DNA of 64,000 nucleotides, taken from NCBI GenBank assembly GCA_964450345.1, contig CAYVEL010000001.1, positions 1-64,000 on the forward strand. Direction: 5' to 3'. Shown in pieces: positions 1-9,910 of the stretch. Origin of the DNA: JAPLZH01 sp964450345. GTDB taxonomy: Bacteria > Patescibacteriota > Minisyncoccia > Phycocordibacterales > PALSA-1337. A program made the position numbers and the translations under genes. The notes under the pieces were generated by a model. That model had not been told where the DNA came from. It did no database searches and worked only from the letters and a program-made list of their open reading frames with translations. How positions within the stretch are numbered: position 1 is the first letter of the stretch; every line of letters starts with the position of its first letter.

Positions 1-3000
1 AGATTTCTTCCATTTAAATTCAATAGGGTTTATTAAATTTATAGCACTTAATCCCCTACTAAAATTACCCTGTATATCCTTTAGTCTTTCATCTGATGAC
101 ACAGTCACATTACCAGACGCATCTGTTTGTAAGCTACCAGCACCATACTTAGGTAATCTTAAATTTCCGCTCGAGTCTATTACGAAACGCATAGAAGAAG
201 AACCTGTATCGTAAAGATAGAATTTATTAGCAACAGATAAACCTGACTCTCCACTATTACCAACTCCTAATTGATAAATTCTACTATTACCCATGAAAGC
301 CATTTGTGAATATCCAGTACTTACACCACCTTGAATAGCTAATACCGGTGCATTTGTACTGCTTGCAACAGTAGTAAAATACATAGGTGTTGAGGTTCCT
401 ATACCCACATAACCAGTCGTGCCATCAATATTAAACTTAGAAGAATATGCTGAGCCATCATAAGTCTGGAATACTAAATCCTTATCATTATCAAAAGTTA
501 AGATTAGGTTTCCTGTAGTACCTCCGACACCCACGCTACCGAAACCACTACCGGCACCAGTGTTTTGCATATAGAAACCTGCTCCTGGACCTTGGATCAA
601 AACATCTGGAGTGTATGATGGTGAAATTCCACCTGTTGCAGAAGAAATCGACAATTTAGAAACCGGTGACGAGGTTCCAATACCCACATTACCAGAACTA
701 TCAATTATCATTTTTGTAGCATTACCAACACGCAATGATAGTGATTGTCCTGATGGAGTGTTAAATATTGTATTATTCGTAAGTCCTGCTAAAAAGGCAA
801 AGTTTGTAGTGTCTGGAGCAGATTGATTCAACCAAATACCTGGAAGAGACTGGAATGCAGGCATATAGTAGTTACCTATTTTAATATTTGTACCGAATGT
901 CTGATCAGTAATTTGAGTATATACACCTTCACCAGAAGCTAAGGCTTTATTAAGTTCGAGTTTCTGTGATGGAGATGATGTTCCAATACCAACATTGCCA
1001 TTTGCTCCAATAGCCATGAAAATACTATTAGTATCCATACCTCTAAAAGTAAATAGTTTTCTATTAGAAACCGACGATAGTGTTCCGTTAAAAGGATCAG
1101 AATAAGATGTCGTCTTCATTGCTGCGAAATCGATAAGACCGTAAGGCGAAGAATCAGAAGCATCTTCTGTTGCTGTAGTAAAACCTGTAAAGGACTGACC
1201 CCATAAAGTACTAGAGTTTGATATACCCGCAAAAGAAGGAGCAAAAACACCATCAACTATAGTGCCGTTATTAATAAAGAATCCGGCATTTGGAGCATCA
1301 GATACAACGCCTCTAAACAATGGCTCTCTATATCCTGTCTGAGCAGTAGAAGACAAAACCAATTTAGCAGTAGCCGAAGTGGTGCCCAAGCTTACACTTC
1401 CTGAATTTCCTGAATAAATATTATTTCCATTTGTAGTCCACTGCCCTGTTGCAGAAGTAGTCTGAGTAGTTCCGTCTGGGAAAATCACTCCGCCTGTTGT
1501 ATAGATAGGACCTGCAACAGAAAGCTTTTGTGATGGTGATGAGGTTCCAATACCCACATTACCAGAACTATCAATTATCATTTTTGTAGCATTACCAACA
1601 CGCAATGATAGTGATTGTCCTGATGGAGTGTTAAATATTGTATTATTCGTAAGTCCTGCTAAAAAGGCAAAGTTTGTAGTGTCTGGAGCAGATTGATTCA
1701 ACCAAATACCTGGAAGAGACTGGAATGCAGGCATATAGTAGTTACCTATTTTAATATTTGTACCGAATGTCTGATCAGTAATTTGAGTATATACACCTTC
1801 ACCAGAAGCTAAGGCTTTATTAAGTTCGAGTTTCTGTGATGGTGACGAGGTTCCAATACCTAGATTACCGTTTGAATCTAGAGCCATGAGAGTTGTAGAA
1901 GCATCTCCTCCTTTTATAAATTTAAACTTTGATCCAGCCGCGAGCGTTAGGTTTAATAGAGTATCTACATTTGAATCGTTAGACAATCCAAGTGGAGAAC
2001 GTAATGTTCCATTGTAATCTCTTACCAAAAATGGAAAACGTGCATTTCCATTCGCGATGTATGCTCCAGTAATAGAAAGTGGTGCCGCAGTTAATGTGGT
2101 TGTTGCTTCAGATACGATTTCTAATTTTGATAAAGGAGTAGTTGTTCCAATACCTATATTTCCAGAATTATAATAGATATTAGATCCAGATGTACTCCAA
2201 AGATTTAAACCTGCAGCAGAAGTAACCTGAGTAGTTCCGTCTGGGAACATAAAACCACCTGTCGAGTAAATTGTTCCAGCTACAGATAGTTTCTGTGACG
2301 GAGATGATGTACCCATACCTACATAACCAGTCGTACCATCAATATGAAACTTAGAAGAATATGCTGAACCATCGTAAGTTTGGAATACTAAGTTTTTATT
2401 ATCATCAAAAGTGAAGATCAAATTTCCTGTGGTACCTCCAACTCCTACGCTACCAAAACCACTACCCGTACCGGTATTCTGCATATAAAATCCTGCTCCT
2501 GGACCTTGAATCAAAACATCTGGAGCATATGATGGAGAAATTCCGCCTGTTGCAGAAGAAATTGTAAACTTTGATTGTGGAGAGGTTGTTCCAATACCCA
2601 CATTACCACTAGCACCTAGATAAATGTTATTTCCAGAAGTAGTCCACTGTCCTGTTGCAGAAGTAACCTGAGTAGTTCCGTCTGGGAACATGAAACCACC
2701 TGTCGAGTAAACCGTTCCGGCTACAGATAGTTTCTGTGACGGAGATGAACTTCCTATTCCAACATTTCCTGTCGAATAATTAATGTTTGAACCATTTGTC
2801 ACCCACTGGCTACTAACAGCAGATATGTTTAATGAACTTGTAGAAACCCACTGAAAACCGGTACCAGTAGATTGTAGTATTGTTCCGCTTGATCCAGAAT
2901 TTCCATTAGCTTTAATTGCTCCAGTTAAGTTAATATCACCAGCTACTGACAATAAAGATGAAGGAGATGTGGTACCAATACCAACATTTCCAGCACCTGT

Positions 3001-6000
3001 TGTAATAGTCATTACTGGAGAAGATCCACCAAAAGTACCGAAGTGAATTTTTCCACCATTTCCCAAAATAGCAGTATCTCCAGCTACCGATCCTGTAATG
3101 TAATTATTTGGAGCCCCAGCTACCGCCCAATATCCATCAATACCAGTTCTACCAATAGAATACGCAGTGAAAGCGGTTGGACTATCGGAACCAAGATGGA
3201 TTCCTGTGTAAGGTGAAGCAGCCGCATTAGCAGATACGGACAATTTCGCACCAAAAGATGGTGATGTCGTTCCGATACCTACCCCACCATTAGCAAGAGA
3301 AATCTTTTCAGAAGAATAATCCCAAATACCAATTCTGTCTGTAGCCTCTTCTCTGAATAAACCTCCAGCAAAAGCAGAAGCTACACCTCCTCTACCTGTT
3401 ATTTCCAAACCATCATAATTTCCAGCAGTTGTAGAGTTACTAGATATACGTAAACGAGAAGCATTAGCCACTGAACTATATACTTCTAAAGGAGTCTTTG
3501 GATTAGCAGTACCGATACCGACATAATCACTCGAGTTAATAGCAAAAGGAGTACTCAAAGCAGAAGTCATCGAATCATTAAATCTTCTGATAGATAGAGT
3601 TCCGTCATTATTATTTATATTAAAATTTCTTTTACCAGTTGTTGTTCCTAAATCTGCTAAGAATATATTTGATTCTGTTCCTCCTACAAGAGAGATGTTA
3701 GATGAACTTGTCGCATCTATAAATGTAGAGTTAGTTCCACCTTTTCCTTCAAATATATATTTATTATTAGCAAAACTTGGGAGTAGTGAACTAGCAAAAG
3801 TTGAGGTTCCAAATCCTGCATTTCCAGTTAATTGATCTATATAGAATCTGGTAGTGTTAGAAGCATTCTTCAACTCCAATGAATTTCCACTAATACTAAA
3901 AATCTGCTGGAAAGTACCAGTAGCAACAGGCCATCTAAATAAGCTTAGACCTGTATCGTAATAAGCATCAACCGCCATAGCATAAGCAGGTTTTGATGGA
4001 ACATCTCTAGTAGTATCATCAGCTGCTATGTTTGTTCTCCATTGTACATTCGTACCATCCTGGAAAGATAGGAATCTCTGCTTACCAGGAACCAGACTTG
4101 ATCCCATAGTAAGAAGATTTCCATCACTAGAATATATTTCTAATTTACTCTTTGGAGAACTTGTTCCTATACCTATATTACCGGAATTATTAGAGTAAAC
4201 ATCGTTTCCAGAAGTAGTCCACTGTCCTGTTGCAGAAGTAACCTGAGTAGTTCCGTCTGGGAACATAAAACCACCAGAAGAATATACGGTTCCAGCCACT
4301 GATAATTTTTGCGATGGAGATGATGTACCGATTCCAACATTTCCACCGTTATTCGCATAAACTGTTCCATTCAAAATAGATACTGAAGGTGTGGTTCCAG
4401 GAGTAAGTCTAATAGCTTCGGCTAATGTTCCTGCACTATTACCAATTCCAAATATTACCGGATGCGTTAATAATGATTGGCTACCGGCAACATTAGGAGC
4501 AATCAAAGCCGCATTAGACGTATTAGAAATAGTTGACCACTGACCAGAAAGAGTTCCCACCCCCACTGTATCAAAAGTTAATGCCCACCAATTTGATGGA
4601 TCTGCACCGTAATCTGTTCCGTATATTTTTAATACCGCATTATCAGCCACCTGATTTACATTAGGACTCACTCCAAACTCTACAACACCTCCTGTCTGTT
4701 TCCTAAATGTAGTACGTCCATCATATGTAGCTATTAAACTTGTTCCATCTTGCCACGATGAAGACTGTATAGCTCCATTAACATGTAGAGGAACAGATGG
4801 ATTAGAGATACCAACCCCAACATTTCCTAAAGTATAATTAATACTTGATCCATTAGTATTCCACTGACTATTTCCAGATATATTTAATGAGCTTGTAGAT
4901 AATGATGTAGCAACTCCATTATTTAGATAAAGTAGACCTGAAGATGTTGAGAAATTTTGCCCGGTACCACCATTAGATAGAGAAAGTGGTGCTCCTAACC
5001 AATTAGAATCATTGACATATCCTGACGGACCAGATCCAGAACCTAAAAATATAGAACTAGTAGAAACCCACTGAAGACCTGTGCCTGTAGATTGGAGTAC
5101 TGTCCCATTTGAACCATAACTTCCATTTATTTTAATTGCTCCAGTTAAGTTAATATCCCCCACAACAGACAAGCTAGAAGATGCAGATGTGGTACCTATA
5201 CCCAAATGTCCACTCTTATCGAAAATAGTAATAGGATTTCCTAATTGATCTTCAAGTTCAATTAAATTGGCACTGTAATTATTTACTCCTGATGGAGTTA
5301 TAACCAATCCTTTTGTGGAAGCTGTTGCTGGCCAAACTGAAAGAGCGCCATCCATTGAACCAATGGCATTACCAACATTCTGTGCAATACGTGCACCCTC
5401 ACTAGAAAAACGGAAGAAATATGAATCTGAACCATGAAGACCAAATCTCATTGCATGATTATCTTTTTCAAATAAAGCATATCCTCCTGTACCAGACCCT
5501 GTACTACCAATTGTAAGATATGGGTTACTTGATCCTGTAGCATCTAATCTACCAACTTCTGTATCGCTATGATAAGCACCTCCTGGAGCAATACTCGAAA
5601 AATATCCAGTACTAACTAGACCACCCGTCATAAGGTTACCAGTAAATCTACCTGTTCCTGTCACGTCTAATTTATATGATGGATTAACAGCTGCTCCAAT
5701 ACCGACATTTCCACCACTAGGACTATAGAAATAAATATCACTTCCGGAAGCATTCCAAATCCCGGTTGCAGAAGTGGTTTGTGTTGTTCCATCCAAGAAT
5801 TTAATTCCGCCGGTAGTATAAATCTGACCTACTACAGATAAAGGAGAACTTGGTGTTGTTGTACCCACACCGAAGTTTCCATTAGTTACATACACCCCAC
5901 CATTACCATTAGGTGTTAAAGATATTCCCCCATTAGTATTTTTGGCCTGAATAGTGTTTCCTGATATTTCTATATTTTCAGCCAAGATACCATCAAGGAA

Positions 6001-8082
6001 ATTAATTGCTGTAGCATTAGAATTCGTAAGATGTTTATTCGCAGACAAAAGCATATTACCCTCTAATAAAATCTGACCAGTACCCGAAGGATTCAGAACT
6101 ATATTACCCGTTCCAAATGTACCAATATTCAAACTCTGGTTTATGTCAGCAGTAACATTAACGTTTTGACTTTCGTCGGTATGTAGAACTTCCTGACCAT
6201 TAACATAAATCGATCCAGGACCAACATATAAATCTTTCCATGCTTTGGTAACCGAACCTAAAGAATAAACCTCATTTGAAGTAGGAATAATATCTCCTGT
6301 TATAGAGAAATTGCCATTAATAGTAGATGTACCTCCACCTGTAATATTCAGAGCCGGAACTGACAGTGCACCAGTGATACTATCAACTGATATATTTGAT
6401 GACGTTGCAAAACCACCGGAAGAACTTCCAAACAAAACAAATCCTGGAGCAATATTAGATAAACCAGTACCACCATTTGAAACACCTAAAACTCCACCTA
6501 GAGTCAGAGTACCAGAATTAGTAATTGGACCACCAGAAAAAGTAAGACCAGTGGAACCACCAGAAGCATTAACTGAGGTAACCGAACCAGAGCCACCCTC
6601 AACCACACCCCCCACTATTCCTAAAGAGGATGTAGAAACCCACTGAACATTATTGCCATTAGATTGTAAAACGTATCCACTTAAACCAGCCGAGCTATTA
6701 TTATCAATAATTTTTGAAACAGATAATTCTGTTGTCGATATCTTTGGAAAGATCGATGATATCGAAGTAGATGTAGCAATATAGTTTTGAGCAACAACTT
6801 GACCTGCCACTGAAAGTTTACTGTACGGAGATGTTGTTCCGATACCCAATCCATTGCTAGTAAGTCTCATTCTCTCAATATTATCAATGCCGAATATTAT
6901 AGGAGTATTATTTACTGTTCTTATCACGCTAGAAGATGCTGTTCCGAAATCCAATACTGCTAAATTATTAGTACTTACACCAGCAATTACAGGATGAAAT
7001 CCACCAGCACCGAAATATCTAATAGCAATAGAATTTATATTTCCGTTCACACCATAATCTGCACCCTCAGCTTCAAATACAGCCTGATCACCGAACATAA
7101 CAGATGGATCACCCATTGCGTCTACGTTTGCACCAGTAGCACCACCATAAATAAACATCCTACTTCCATTACCAAGAACATTCGATGTTGTACCAACCAA
7201 CATTTCACCATTGGTTTTAAAAGCTAAACGAGATTGATTTGATGATTTATCAAAAATATCAAAAGCTGTAGTACCTTCAGTTAATCCACCATTACGAATC
7301 TGCCAAACCTGATTAGTTAAGACATTATCAGCTAAAGTTATTGCTGGAGCATTACCCTGAATAGATAAAGCAGAGTATGGAGATGTTGTTCCGATACCCA
7401 CCTTTCCTGCTGAATAACTTACATCTGAACCATTAGTAATCCACTGTGAAGAAACTTTGTTATTAAAAATACTCCAATCAGAAGATGATAAATATCCATT
7501 TGAAGTTGAACTGGCTTTGTTTATAGAAATCTGACCAGTTCCGGAATTATAATTAATTGGAGCACTTGAACTGATAGAATTTCTAGCTTTAGAATTGGAA
7601 AAATAAAGATTAGAACTTCCTTCTGTTAAATTATCCGTAGTAAAAGAACTTAGATTTTTAATATAACCAACCAAAGAATGATCTCCCCATGAAAAGGCGC
7701 TATTCCAATTAGAAATATTTAGATTTGAACCAAAAACATTTCCAGATACATTTAGATTTCCAGATATAGTAGAACTTCCAGTAACAGAAAGACTGTTAAA
7801 TATACCAGAAAATGCTGAAAGTAGATTATTAACTCTAATGTTGGTAGTTGTAGCATTAGTAAGTGCTGACAACTGAGTAATATCACTATTTATACCAGAA
7901 GCGGCGAAATTACCAGAATTGGTAATGATTTTACAGTCTGGATCTGTTGGTAAACAGTTAGGATCTAGGGTCTCACCTGGCTGAAAAAGTGGTGCGGCGT
8001 AAGCAAAATTAACAATACTAAGTGATAGTATTATGGTTATTAAAATCTTTGCAAGAAAAAAATCTTTACCCGCTAGAAACAT
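1..8082 (-). CDS. Giant repeat-rich surface adhesin / tail-fibre-like protein, 3' partial
   Basis: This is one open frame from ATG at 8082 to the left edge, at least 2694 codons, with the C-terminus outside the window. The start is MFLAGKDFFLAKILIT followed by a hydrophobic stretch and AYAAP, read as a signal peptide. The body carries about 20 units with the motif VGIGTxSP (for example near 7385, 4160, 2590 and 671) separated by Ser/Thr/Gly/Asn-rich, beta-type sequence. The last visible codons read SDERLKDIQGNFSRG and NPIEFKWKKS, which match the start of the intramolecular chaperone domain of tail-spike proteins (Peptidase_S74). Known S74 domains trimerise the fibre and cleave themselves off. 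I infer a cell-surface fibre for host attachment. The frame was checked at both ends and at 4160; I did not read every codon in between. Confidence 0.85.
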   Translation of the reverse strand, partial: MFLAGKDFFLAKILITIILSLSIVNFAYAAPLFQPGETLDPNCLPTDPDCKIITNSGNFAASGINSDITQLSALTNATTTNIRVNNLLSAFSGIFNSLSVTGSSTISGNLNVSGNVFGSNLNISNWNSAFSWGDHSLVGYIKNLSSFTTDNLTEGSSNLYFSNSKARNSISSSAPINYNSGTGQISINKASSTSNGYLSSSDWSIFNNKVSSQWITNGSDVSYSAGKVGIGTTSPYSALSIQGNAPAITLADNVLTNQVWQIRNGGLTEGTTAFDIFDKSSNQSRLAFKTNGEMLVGTTSNVLGNGSRMFIYGGATGANVDAMGDPSVMFGDQAVFEAEGADYGVNGNINSIAIRYFGAGGFHPVIAGVSTNNLAVLDFGTASSSVIRTVNNTPIIFGIDNIERMRLTSNGLGIGTTSPYSKLSVAGQVVAQNYIATSTSISSIFPKISTTELSVSKIIDNNSSAGLSGYVLQSNGNNVQWVSTSSLGIVGGVVEGGSGSVTSVNASGGSTGLTFSGGPITNSGTLTLGGVLGVSNGGTGLSNIAPGFVLFGSSSGGFATSSNISVDSITGALSVPALNITGGGTSTINGNFSITGDIIPTSNEVYSLGSVTKAWKDLYVGPGSIYVNGQEVLHTDESQNVNVTADINQSLNIGTFGTGNIVLNPSGTGQILLEGNMLLSANKHLTNSNATAINFLDGILAENIEISGNTIQAKNTNGGISLTPNGNGGVYVTNGNFGVGTTTPSSPLSVVGQIYTTGGIKFLDGTTQTTSATGIWNASGSDIYFYSPSGGNVGIGAAVNPSYKLDVTGTGRFTGNLMTGGLVSTGYFSSIAPGGAYHSDTEVGRLDATGSSNPYLTIGSTGSGTGGYALFEKDNHAMRFGLHGSDSYFFRFSSEGARIAQNVGNAIGSMDGALSVWPATASTKGLVITPSGVNNYSANLIELEDQLGNPITIFDKSGHLGIGTTSASSSLSVVGDINLTGAIKINGSYGSNGTVLQSTGTGLQWVSTSSIFLGSGSGPSGYVNDSNWLGAPLSLSNGGTGQNFSTSSGLLYLNNGVATSLSTSSLNISGNSQWNTNGSSINYTLGNVGVGISNPSVPLHVNGAIQSSSWQDGTSLIATYDGRTTFRKQTGGVVEFGVSPNVNQVADNAVLKIYGTDYGADPSNWWALTFDTVGVGTLSGQWSTISNTSNAALIAPNVAGSQSLLTHPVIFGIGNSAGTLAEAIRLTPGTTPSVSILNGTVYANNGGNVGIGTSSPSQKLSVAGTVYSSGGFMFPDGTTQVTSATGQWTTSGNDVYSNNSGNIGIGTSSPKSKLEIYSSDGNLLTMGSSLVPGKQRFLSFQDGTNVQWRTNIAADDTTRDVPSKPAYAMAVDAYYDTGLSLFRWPVATGTFQQIFSISGNSLELKNASNTTRFYIDQLTGNAGFGTSTFASSLLPSFANNKYIFEGKGGTNSTFIDATSSSNISLVGGTESNIFLADLGTTTGKRNFNINNNDGTLSIRRFNDSMTSALSTPFAINSSDYVGIGTANPKTPLEVYSSVANASRLRISSNSTTAGNYDGLEITGRGGVASAFAGGLFREEATDRIGIWDYSSEKISLANGGVGIGTTSPSFGAKLSVSANAAASPYTGIHLGSDSPTAFTAYSIGRTGIDGYWAVAGAPNNYITGSVAGDTAILGNGGKIHFGTFGGSSPVMTITTGAGNVGIGTTSPSSLLSVAGDINLTGAIKANGNSGSSGTILQSTGTGFQWVSTSSLNISAVSSQWVTNGSNINYSTGNVGIGSSSPSQKLSVAGTVYSTGGFMFPDGTTQVTSATGQWTTSGNNIYLGASGNVGIGTTSPQSKFTISSATGGISPSYAPDVLIQGPGAGFYMQNTGTGSGFGSVGVGGTTGNLIFTFDDNKNLVFQTYDGSAYSSKFHIDGTTGYVGMGTSSPSQKLSVAGTIYSTGGFMFPDGTTQVTSAAGLNLWSTSGSNIYYNSGNIGIGTTTPLSKLEIVSEATTTLTAAPLSITGAYIANGNARFPFLVRDYNGTLRSPLGLSNDSNVDTLLNLTLAAGSKFKFIKGGDASTTLMALDSNGNLGIGTSSPSQKLELNKALASGEGVYTQITDQTFGTNIKIGNYYMPAFQSLPGIWLNQSAPDTTNFAFLAGLTNNTIFNTPSGQSLSLRVGNATKMIIDSSGNVGIGTSSPSQKLSVAGPIYTTGGVIFPDGTTQTTSATGQWTTNGNNIYSGNSGSVSLGTTSATAKLVLSSTAQTGYREPLFRGVVSDAPNAGFFINNGTIVDGVFAPSFAGISNSSTLWGQSFTGFTTATEDASDSSPYGLIDFAAMKTTSYSDPFNGTLSSVSNRKLFTFRGMDTNSIFMAIGANGNVGIGTSSPSQKLELNKALASGEGVYTQITDQTFGTNIKIGNYYMPAFQSLPGIWLNQSAPDTTNFAFLAGLTNNTIFNTPSGQSLSLRVGNATKMIIDSSGNVGIGTSSPVSKLSISSATGGISPSYTPDVLIQGPGAGFYMQNTGAGSGFGSVGVGGTTGNLILTFDNDKDLVFQTYDGSAYSSKFNIDGTTGYVGIGTSTPMYFTTVASSTNAPVLAIQGGVSTGYSQMAFMGNSRIYQLGVGNSGESGLSVANKFYLYDTGSSSMRFVIDSSGNLRLPKYGAGSLQTDASGNVTVSSDERLKDIQGNFSRGLSAINLINPIEFKWKKS
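671..972. repeat. 302-bp perfect direct repeat, copy 1 (within adhesin)
   Basis: Positions 671-972 are identical, base for base, to 1541-1842. The offset is 870 bp (290 codons), so the reading frame is kept. Other repeat units of the same gene are only similar, for example about 391-620 against about 2306-2535. The perfect pair therefore points to a recent in-frame duplication or gene conversion. Confidence 0.95.
1541..1842. repeat. 302-bp perfect direct repeat, copy 2 (within adhesin)
   Basis: Second copy of the block at 671-972. It encodes one repeat module including a GIGTSSP-type motif. Confidence 0.95.
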
Positions 8083-8101
8083 GCTTAAATTATAACATAT
8101 A

Positions 8102-8929
8102 TTAAGCTCTAAAACGTGTGAAAAATGTGAAAAACAACATCCCTAATATTATTAACACAAAAAGCCAGACCATTATCATTAAATTACCATAACCATCACC
8201 ATTTACTTGAGTATTTTTAGTTACTTCACTCTTCTGATTAAGACTACTTGAGCTCAGCACAGTAGAAGTCGCGTAACTATTAAAACCATTTATTTTATTT
8301 TTATTATTTCCGGACTGTTTAACCTGGTTATAAATCGATTCATTACTGATAGGATAATAATTATTCATAGTAGTAGAGGCACTGCCTGATTGCGTATTTA
8401 CTGGCTGAGTCAATAGAGTTCCACCACTATGTCTAGGTTTTGTACTAGTTGCAGGTGTAGTGGTCGCGCCACCCCCTCTTACACTAACTGGCCTCCAATC
8501 AGTATTCACAGAACAATTATTACAATCAAAATTAATTCTTCCAGACATAGCTAAAGCTTCTCCTGCTAATCCTGTAAATTTTCCAGAATTATTAATAGTA
8601 ACACCGTCGAATTTAATCCAACCAACATTTTCAGACCAAGCATTACCGCTTAAAACTCCTTCTCCATTATTAATTACTCCTCCCTGACTAGGCGACAAAT
8701 TAATCCAGCCATACTGGGCACTCCAGGCATAACCTGTTAATTTATTATCCTTAACACTAACCGAACAGTTAGAACAACCGAAATTAATCCAGCCAATCTT
8801 CTCCCCCCACGCATAACTTCCAGAAGAAATTGTTCCGATTTCAGTAGAGGCAAAAACATTACCAGCAGAAAAAAATAAGACGAGTAAAAATAGAGAAGCT
8901 ACAAAATATTTTTCAAAAATATTAAACAT
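8102..8929 (-). CDS. Secreted GWINF-repeat surface protein with C-terminal membrane anchor
   Basis: The protein has 275 residues. An N-terminal hydrophobic segment (about residues 9-27) ending in VFAS looks like a signal peptide. Residues about 38-140 hold three to four imperfect repeats of the form AW.E.IGWINF (YAWGEKIGWINF, YAWSAQYGWINL, NAWSENVGWIKF), each with a Cys pair nearby (CSNC, CNNC). A Ser/Thr/Asn-rich linker follows, then a C-terminal transmembrane segment (about 250-270) ending in basic FFTRFRA. Proteins with this repeat are common in Patescibacteria but have no assigned function. It lies directly upstream of the giant adhesin on the same strand, 19 bp away, so co-transcription is possible. 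A TATTAT -10-like box lies 12 nt before the ATG. Confidence 0.8.
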   Translation of the reverse strand: MFNIFEKYFVASLFLLVLFFSAGNVFASTEIGTISSGSYAWGEKIGWINFGCSNCSVSVKDNKLTGYAWSAQYGWINLSPSQGGVINNGEGVLSGNAWSENVGWIKFDGVTINNSGKFTGLAGEALAMSGRINFDCNNCSVNTDWRPVSVRGGGATTTPATSTKPRHSGGTLLTQPVNTQSGSASTTMNNYYPISNESIYNQVKQSGNNKNKINGFNSYATSTVLSSSSLNQKSEVTKNTQVNGDGYGNLMIMVWLFVLIILGMLFFTFFTRFRA

Positions 8930-9003
8930 GAAGTTACTAAAATAATATCATTGGCAATAAAAACAAGCCATCTATTTAAAATAATATTAAAGTAAATAGG
9001 TGC

Positions 9004-9009
9004 TATAAT
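9004..9009 (+). promoter_or_regulatory. Extended -10 promoter of small membrane protein gene
   Basis: TGCTATAAT (9001-9009) is a consensus extended -10 element 50 nt upstream of the ATG at 9060. No good -35 is visible at the usual spacing. Confidence 0.55.
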
Positions 9010-9059
9010 AGACTTAACTTACTAATATTGGATAGCCAAAACTCTTTAATCTAAAAAAT

Positions 9060-9209
9060 ATGTTAACAACAATAACCGTTATCTTGGTCGTTCTTTGGCT
9101 TTTGGGAATTATAACATCACACACTATTGGTGGTTTTATACATATCCTAATAATATTAGCTATAATCACAGTCGCTATTAGACTTATTAGGGGGCAAAAA
9201 ATTTCCTAA
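9060..9209 (+). CDS. Lmo0937-family small membrane protein
   Basis: A 49-residue protein starting MLTTITVILVVLWLLGIITS. It has two hydrophobic segments with the central motif HTIGGFIHILIILA and a basic end RLIRGQ. This pattern matches the lmo0937/DUF5670 family of tiny two-helix membrane proteins, usually about 45-55 residues and of unknown function. The -10 box at 9004-9009 supports transcription on this strand. Confidence 0.75.
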   Translation: MLTTITVILVVLWLLGIITSHTIGGFIHILIILAIITVAIRLIRGQKIS

Positions 9210-9352
9210 TTTAAACGAGCGGTAAAATCTTTCCACGATATTTTTAGAAATTCTTCAAAAGATATTTCCCCCTCTAGGTGTCTCTTGTATATTTCACCAA
9301 AATATTCTGTGCATCTTTTGTAAAATTCATCTTTATATTCCCTAGTGCTGAT
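9206..9352 (-). pseudogene. Possible gene remnant without a start codon
   Basis: This frame has protein-like composition (reading YKDEFYKRCTEYFGEIY and ISFEEFLKISWKDFTARLN before a TAG at 9208-9206) but no ATG, GTG or TTG start. It follows the terminator of the gene at 9407-9778. It could be the 3' end of a decayed gene, or chance. Confidence 0.25.
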
Positions 9353-9360
9353 AGTTATAT

Positions 9361-9389
9361 AAAAACAAACCGCAGAGTAAATCTGCGGT
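9361..9389 (-). terminator. Intrinsic terminator of gene 9407-9778
   Basis: On the minus strand CCGCAGA-TTTAC-TCTGCGG forms a 7-bp GC-rich stem followed by GTTTGTTTTTAT, 18 bp after the stop codon at 9407. Confidence 0.8.
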
Positions 9390-9406
9390 TGTGTGGTGGA
9401 ACTTTA

Positions 9407-9778
9407 TTAATATCCTTTCAAACGGATTTCGTGCGACTCCTTGGCTCTTTTGTAAACATTTTTCAACATAATACATGCATCTGTGGCCGTCCAAAAAAGT
9501 TCGGCAATCTCAAACCTCTGGTCTTCTGGAGTATCTGAGATGATTGCAATCATGCGAACAATGATTGCTTCGTCAATCTTCTCAAGAAGGTCGTAATGTT
9601 TAGTGCCCTCCTCTTTCGAGAGCACATTAAACCAGAAAAACTGAAGTGCTTGATAAGCCGCAATAGCTTCATCACGATTCATTGAATTTATTTTCAAGAA
9701 AAAACCATGCAGATCAGCAAAAAAATTCCGATCCTTACTGGTGCGGATCTTTTCAATTGATTCTAAGAATTGATTCAT
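9407..9778 (-). CDS. Hypothetical helical protein
   Basis: A 123-residue protein not recognised as a known family. It is predicted mostly alpha-helical, with aromatic and charged residues (FLESIEKIRTSKDR, YQALQFFWFNVLSKEEG) and no signal peptide or membrane segment. I chose the ATG at 9778 (MNQFLESIEK) rather than an upstream in-frame TTG because AAAGGAA lies just before it. Base composition is less AT-rich than in the core genes, as in the small gene at 10070-10231 and those at 29164-29755 and 38531-39556. A clear terminator follows. Confidence 0.65.
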   Translation of the reverse strand: MNQFLESIEKIRTSKDRNFFADLHGFFLKINSMNRDEAIAAYQALQFFWFNVLSKEEGTKHYDLLEKIDEAIIVRMIAIISDTPEDQRFEIAELFWTATDACIMLKNVYKRAKESHEIRLKGY

Positions 9779-9910
9779 TTTTCCTTTCAAAAAACTAACG
9801 CTTGGTGCTTTTTAAGCACGTTTAGGTTCAAGCATATTCAAAACTAACCTTTAATATTGTATAATACATATACTAACATGTCAATAATTATATCAGATTT
9901 TTAAAAAACA

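Noticed and set aside
671..2560. CRISPR-like or tandem satellite array
   Set aside because: Repeat spacing is irregular, units are in frame with a long ORF and encode protein modules; no short identical repeats with unique spacers were seen anywhere in the window.
4173..4370. Short minus-strand ORF in another frame within the adhesin
   Set aside because: Wrong frame relative to the GIGTxxP repeats, which run through this region uninterrupted.
611..7227. Plus-strand ORFs at 611-826, 6311-6646 and 6994-7227
   Set aside because: They are antisense shadows of the adhesin; their Pro/Val-rich translations mirror the repeat codons on the other strand.
1..8082. Prophage (tail-fibre-like repeats and S74 domain)
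   Set aside because: No capsid, portal, terminase or integrase genes are near; the protein has a signal peptide, and such fibres are typical cell-surface proteins in Patescibacteria.
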